NCBI RefSeq assembly: GCF_037040815.1
Contig: NZ_CP146232.1
Coordinates: 5,116,001-5,180,000 of the forward strand
DNA from: Pararoseomonas sp. SCSIO 73927
Lineage (GTDB): Bacteria; Pseudomonadota; Alphaproteobacteria; Acetobacterales; Acetobacteraceae
Length of the DNA: 64,000 nt
Reading direction: 5' to 3'
The notes beneath the pieces were generated by a model. That model had not been told where the DNA came from. It did not search any database and saw only the letters and a list, made by a program, of their open reading frames with translations. Positions within the stretch are counted from its first letter, which is position 1. Each line of letters begins with the position of its first letter. A program made the position numbers and the translations under genes. Positions 63,228 to 64,000 of the stretch are shown piece by piece.

Positions 63228-63908
63228 TCAGGCGACGGGGCCATCCGCGCCGCGGTGCAGGAGGTGGGTCATGGCGGCCGTGCCGAGGACGGGGACCAGC
63301 AGGTTGGCGACCGGCAGCAGGGCGAGGGTGGCCATGGCCGCCCCGACCGTGACGACGGAGAACTCCCGTCGCCGGCGCAGCCTTCGCGCCTCCGCCACGG
63401 GCATGCGGCGCTGCGCCACCCCCTCGAAGAGGCCGTGGCCGAGGGAGACGGCCGCGACCACCCAGAGCAGCGCGCCGCCCAGTAGGGGCAGCAGCAGCGC
63501 CACCGGCAGCAGGACGAGGTTCAGGGCCAGGACCTTCAGGGCGAGGGCGACGTTAAACACGCCCTGGGCGGCGAGCGAGGCGCCGCGGTGCGGCGGGGGC
63601 AGCAGCGGGTAGTGGCGGCGCTCCACCGCCTCCGCCGTCTCGTCCAGGAAGAGGCCGGCGATGGCGAGGGCGAAGGGGACAAAGAGCCAGAAGGCGGCGA
63701 AGAGGCCGGCGAGGCCGCCGAGCACGCCGGCCGCGGCGGCGAGCCAGCCGGTGCCGCCGGCCAACGTGTCCATCGCCCAGCCGGTGGCCCAGACGAGGGC
63801 GCCGAGGGCCAGCACGGCGCCTGCCATGCCCTTCAGGAGCGGGCCGCGGAAGCCGCGGTCCAGCACCTGGCTCAGGGGCATGACGAGGCTGGCGATCACC
63901 GCGCCCAA
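63228..63908 (-). CDS. EI24-domain membrane protein
   Basis: A 226-residue inner-membrane protein of the EI24/CysZ-like family, with about five hydrophobic helices (GMAGAVLALGALVWATGW, GGLAGLFAAFWLFVPFALAIAGLF, LNLVLLPVALLLPLLGGALLW). The conserved FLDETAEAVERRHYP and GHGLFEGVAQRRM segments are present. CysZ relatives import sulfate, and a sulfite-oxidising enzyme is encoded nearby, but that link is weak. The start is a TTG at 63908 immediately after the preceding stop; GTG 63899 and ATG 63881 are alternatives. Confidence 0.87.
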   Translation of the reverse strand: MGAVIASLVMPLSQVLDRGFRGPLLKGMAGAVLALGALVWATGWAMDTLAGGTGWLAAAAGVLGGLAGLFAAFWLFVPFALAIAGLFLDETAEAVERRHYPLLPPPHRGASLAAQGVFNVALALKVLALNLVLLPVALLLPLLGGALLWVVAAVSLGHGLFEGVAQRRMPVAEARRLRRRREFSVVTVGAAMATLALLPVANLLVPVLGTAAMTHLLHRGADGPVA

Positions 63909-63909
63909 C

Positions 63910-64000
63910 TCAGTGGCCCGGGCTGGATTTCACGAAGGCGGCCTTCTGCTCCGCGCTCGCCTCCCTCTGGTGCTTCGCCTGCCACTCCTTGTAGGGCATG
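63910..64000 (-). CDS. small or partial protein at right edge
   Basis: The minus strand reads 29 residues from an ATG at 63999 to a TGA at 63910-63912: MPYKEWQAKHQREASAEQK and a short tail ending SSPGH. It could be a complete micro-protein, but only one base lies beyond the ATG, so it may equally be the C-terminus of a larger gene outside the window. Its stop is one base before the TTG start of the EI24 gene, implying coupling. No family was recognised. Confidence 0.4.
   Translation of the reverse strand, partial: MPYKEWQAKHQREASAEQKAAFVKSSPGH

Overview
The window is very GC-rich with a strong bias for G/C in third codon positions. Its gene content looks like an alphaproteobacterium of the Acetobacteraceae, probably Roseomonas-like. 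Supporting genes are FzlA, GapR (DUF2312), TrcR/DUF1013, DUF1192, COQ9 beside rpsU, a split PntAA/PntAB/PntB transhydrogenase, a TAXI-type TRAP system and several Bug/TctC receptors. No rRNA, insertion sequence, prophage, integrase or CRISPR array was seen. Placement below family level is inference.

Layout, 1-14 kb: the 5' part of an NdvA-like glucan exporter, two tandem Bug receptors, and a four-gene surface-polysaccharide patch on the minus strand (glycosyltransferase, CatB-type acetyltransferase, pyruvyl-transferase-like protein, unknown). Then come a GST, intracellular PHB depolymerase, a large hybrid histidine kinase, a glycine-zipper lipoprotein and a YpfJ-type zinc metallopeptidase. 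14-25 kb: the divergent ohr/ohrR peroxide module, an NAD-dependent epimerase, a TPR protein, the divisome factor FzlA, and glutamate synthase gltD / secreted unknown / gltB. 25-31 kb: tRNA-Leu(CAG), an RNase D-like exonuclease and the lptC-lptA-lptB-rpoN-hpf envelope/stress block.

31-41 kb: a TRAP 4TM/12TM permease with its TAXI receptor, pdxY, an SDR, rpmE, and a small heat-shock gene behind a probable RpoH promoter and a ROSE-like RNA thermometer. These are followed by DUF1192, TrcR, two YdcH-like genes and purEK. 41-50 kb: an OmpA-type porin, two small exported unknowns, coq9-def divergent from rpsU, a peptide-type SBP, a gamma-glutamylcyclotransferase and the pnt operon.

50-64 kb: a LysR regulator divergent from a Bug receptor/AtuA/AtuA-like operon, a MHYT-GGDEF-EAL protein, an ABC1 kinase, oligoendopeptidase F, an acyl-CoA synthetase, a sulfite-oxidase-type molybdoenzyme, GapR and an EI24 membrane protein. 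A small or partial gene reaches the right edge.

Most of the window is ordinary chromosome with tightly packed operons, often joined by four-base GTGA or ATGA stop/start overlaps. The least ordinary points are the hsp20 leader (a promoter overlapping the rpmE terminator, then a thermosensor), a secreted unknown lodged between gltD and gltB, def inserted into the classic coq9/rpsU divergent pair, the AtuA operon with its own Bug receptor, and several exact short tandem duplications of 12, 16 and 18 bp next to gene ends. I did not find a convincing wholly new system.
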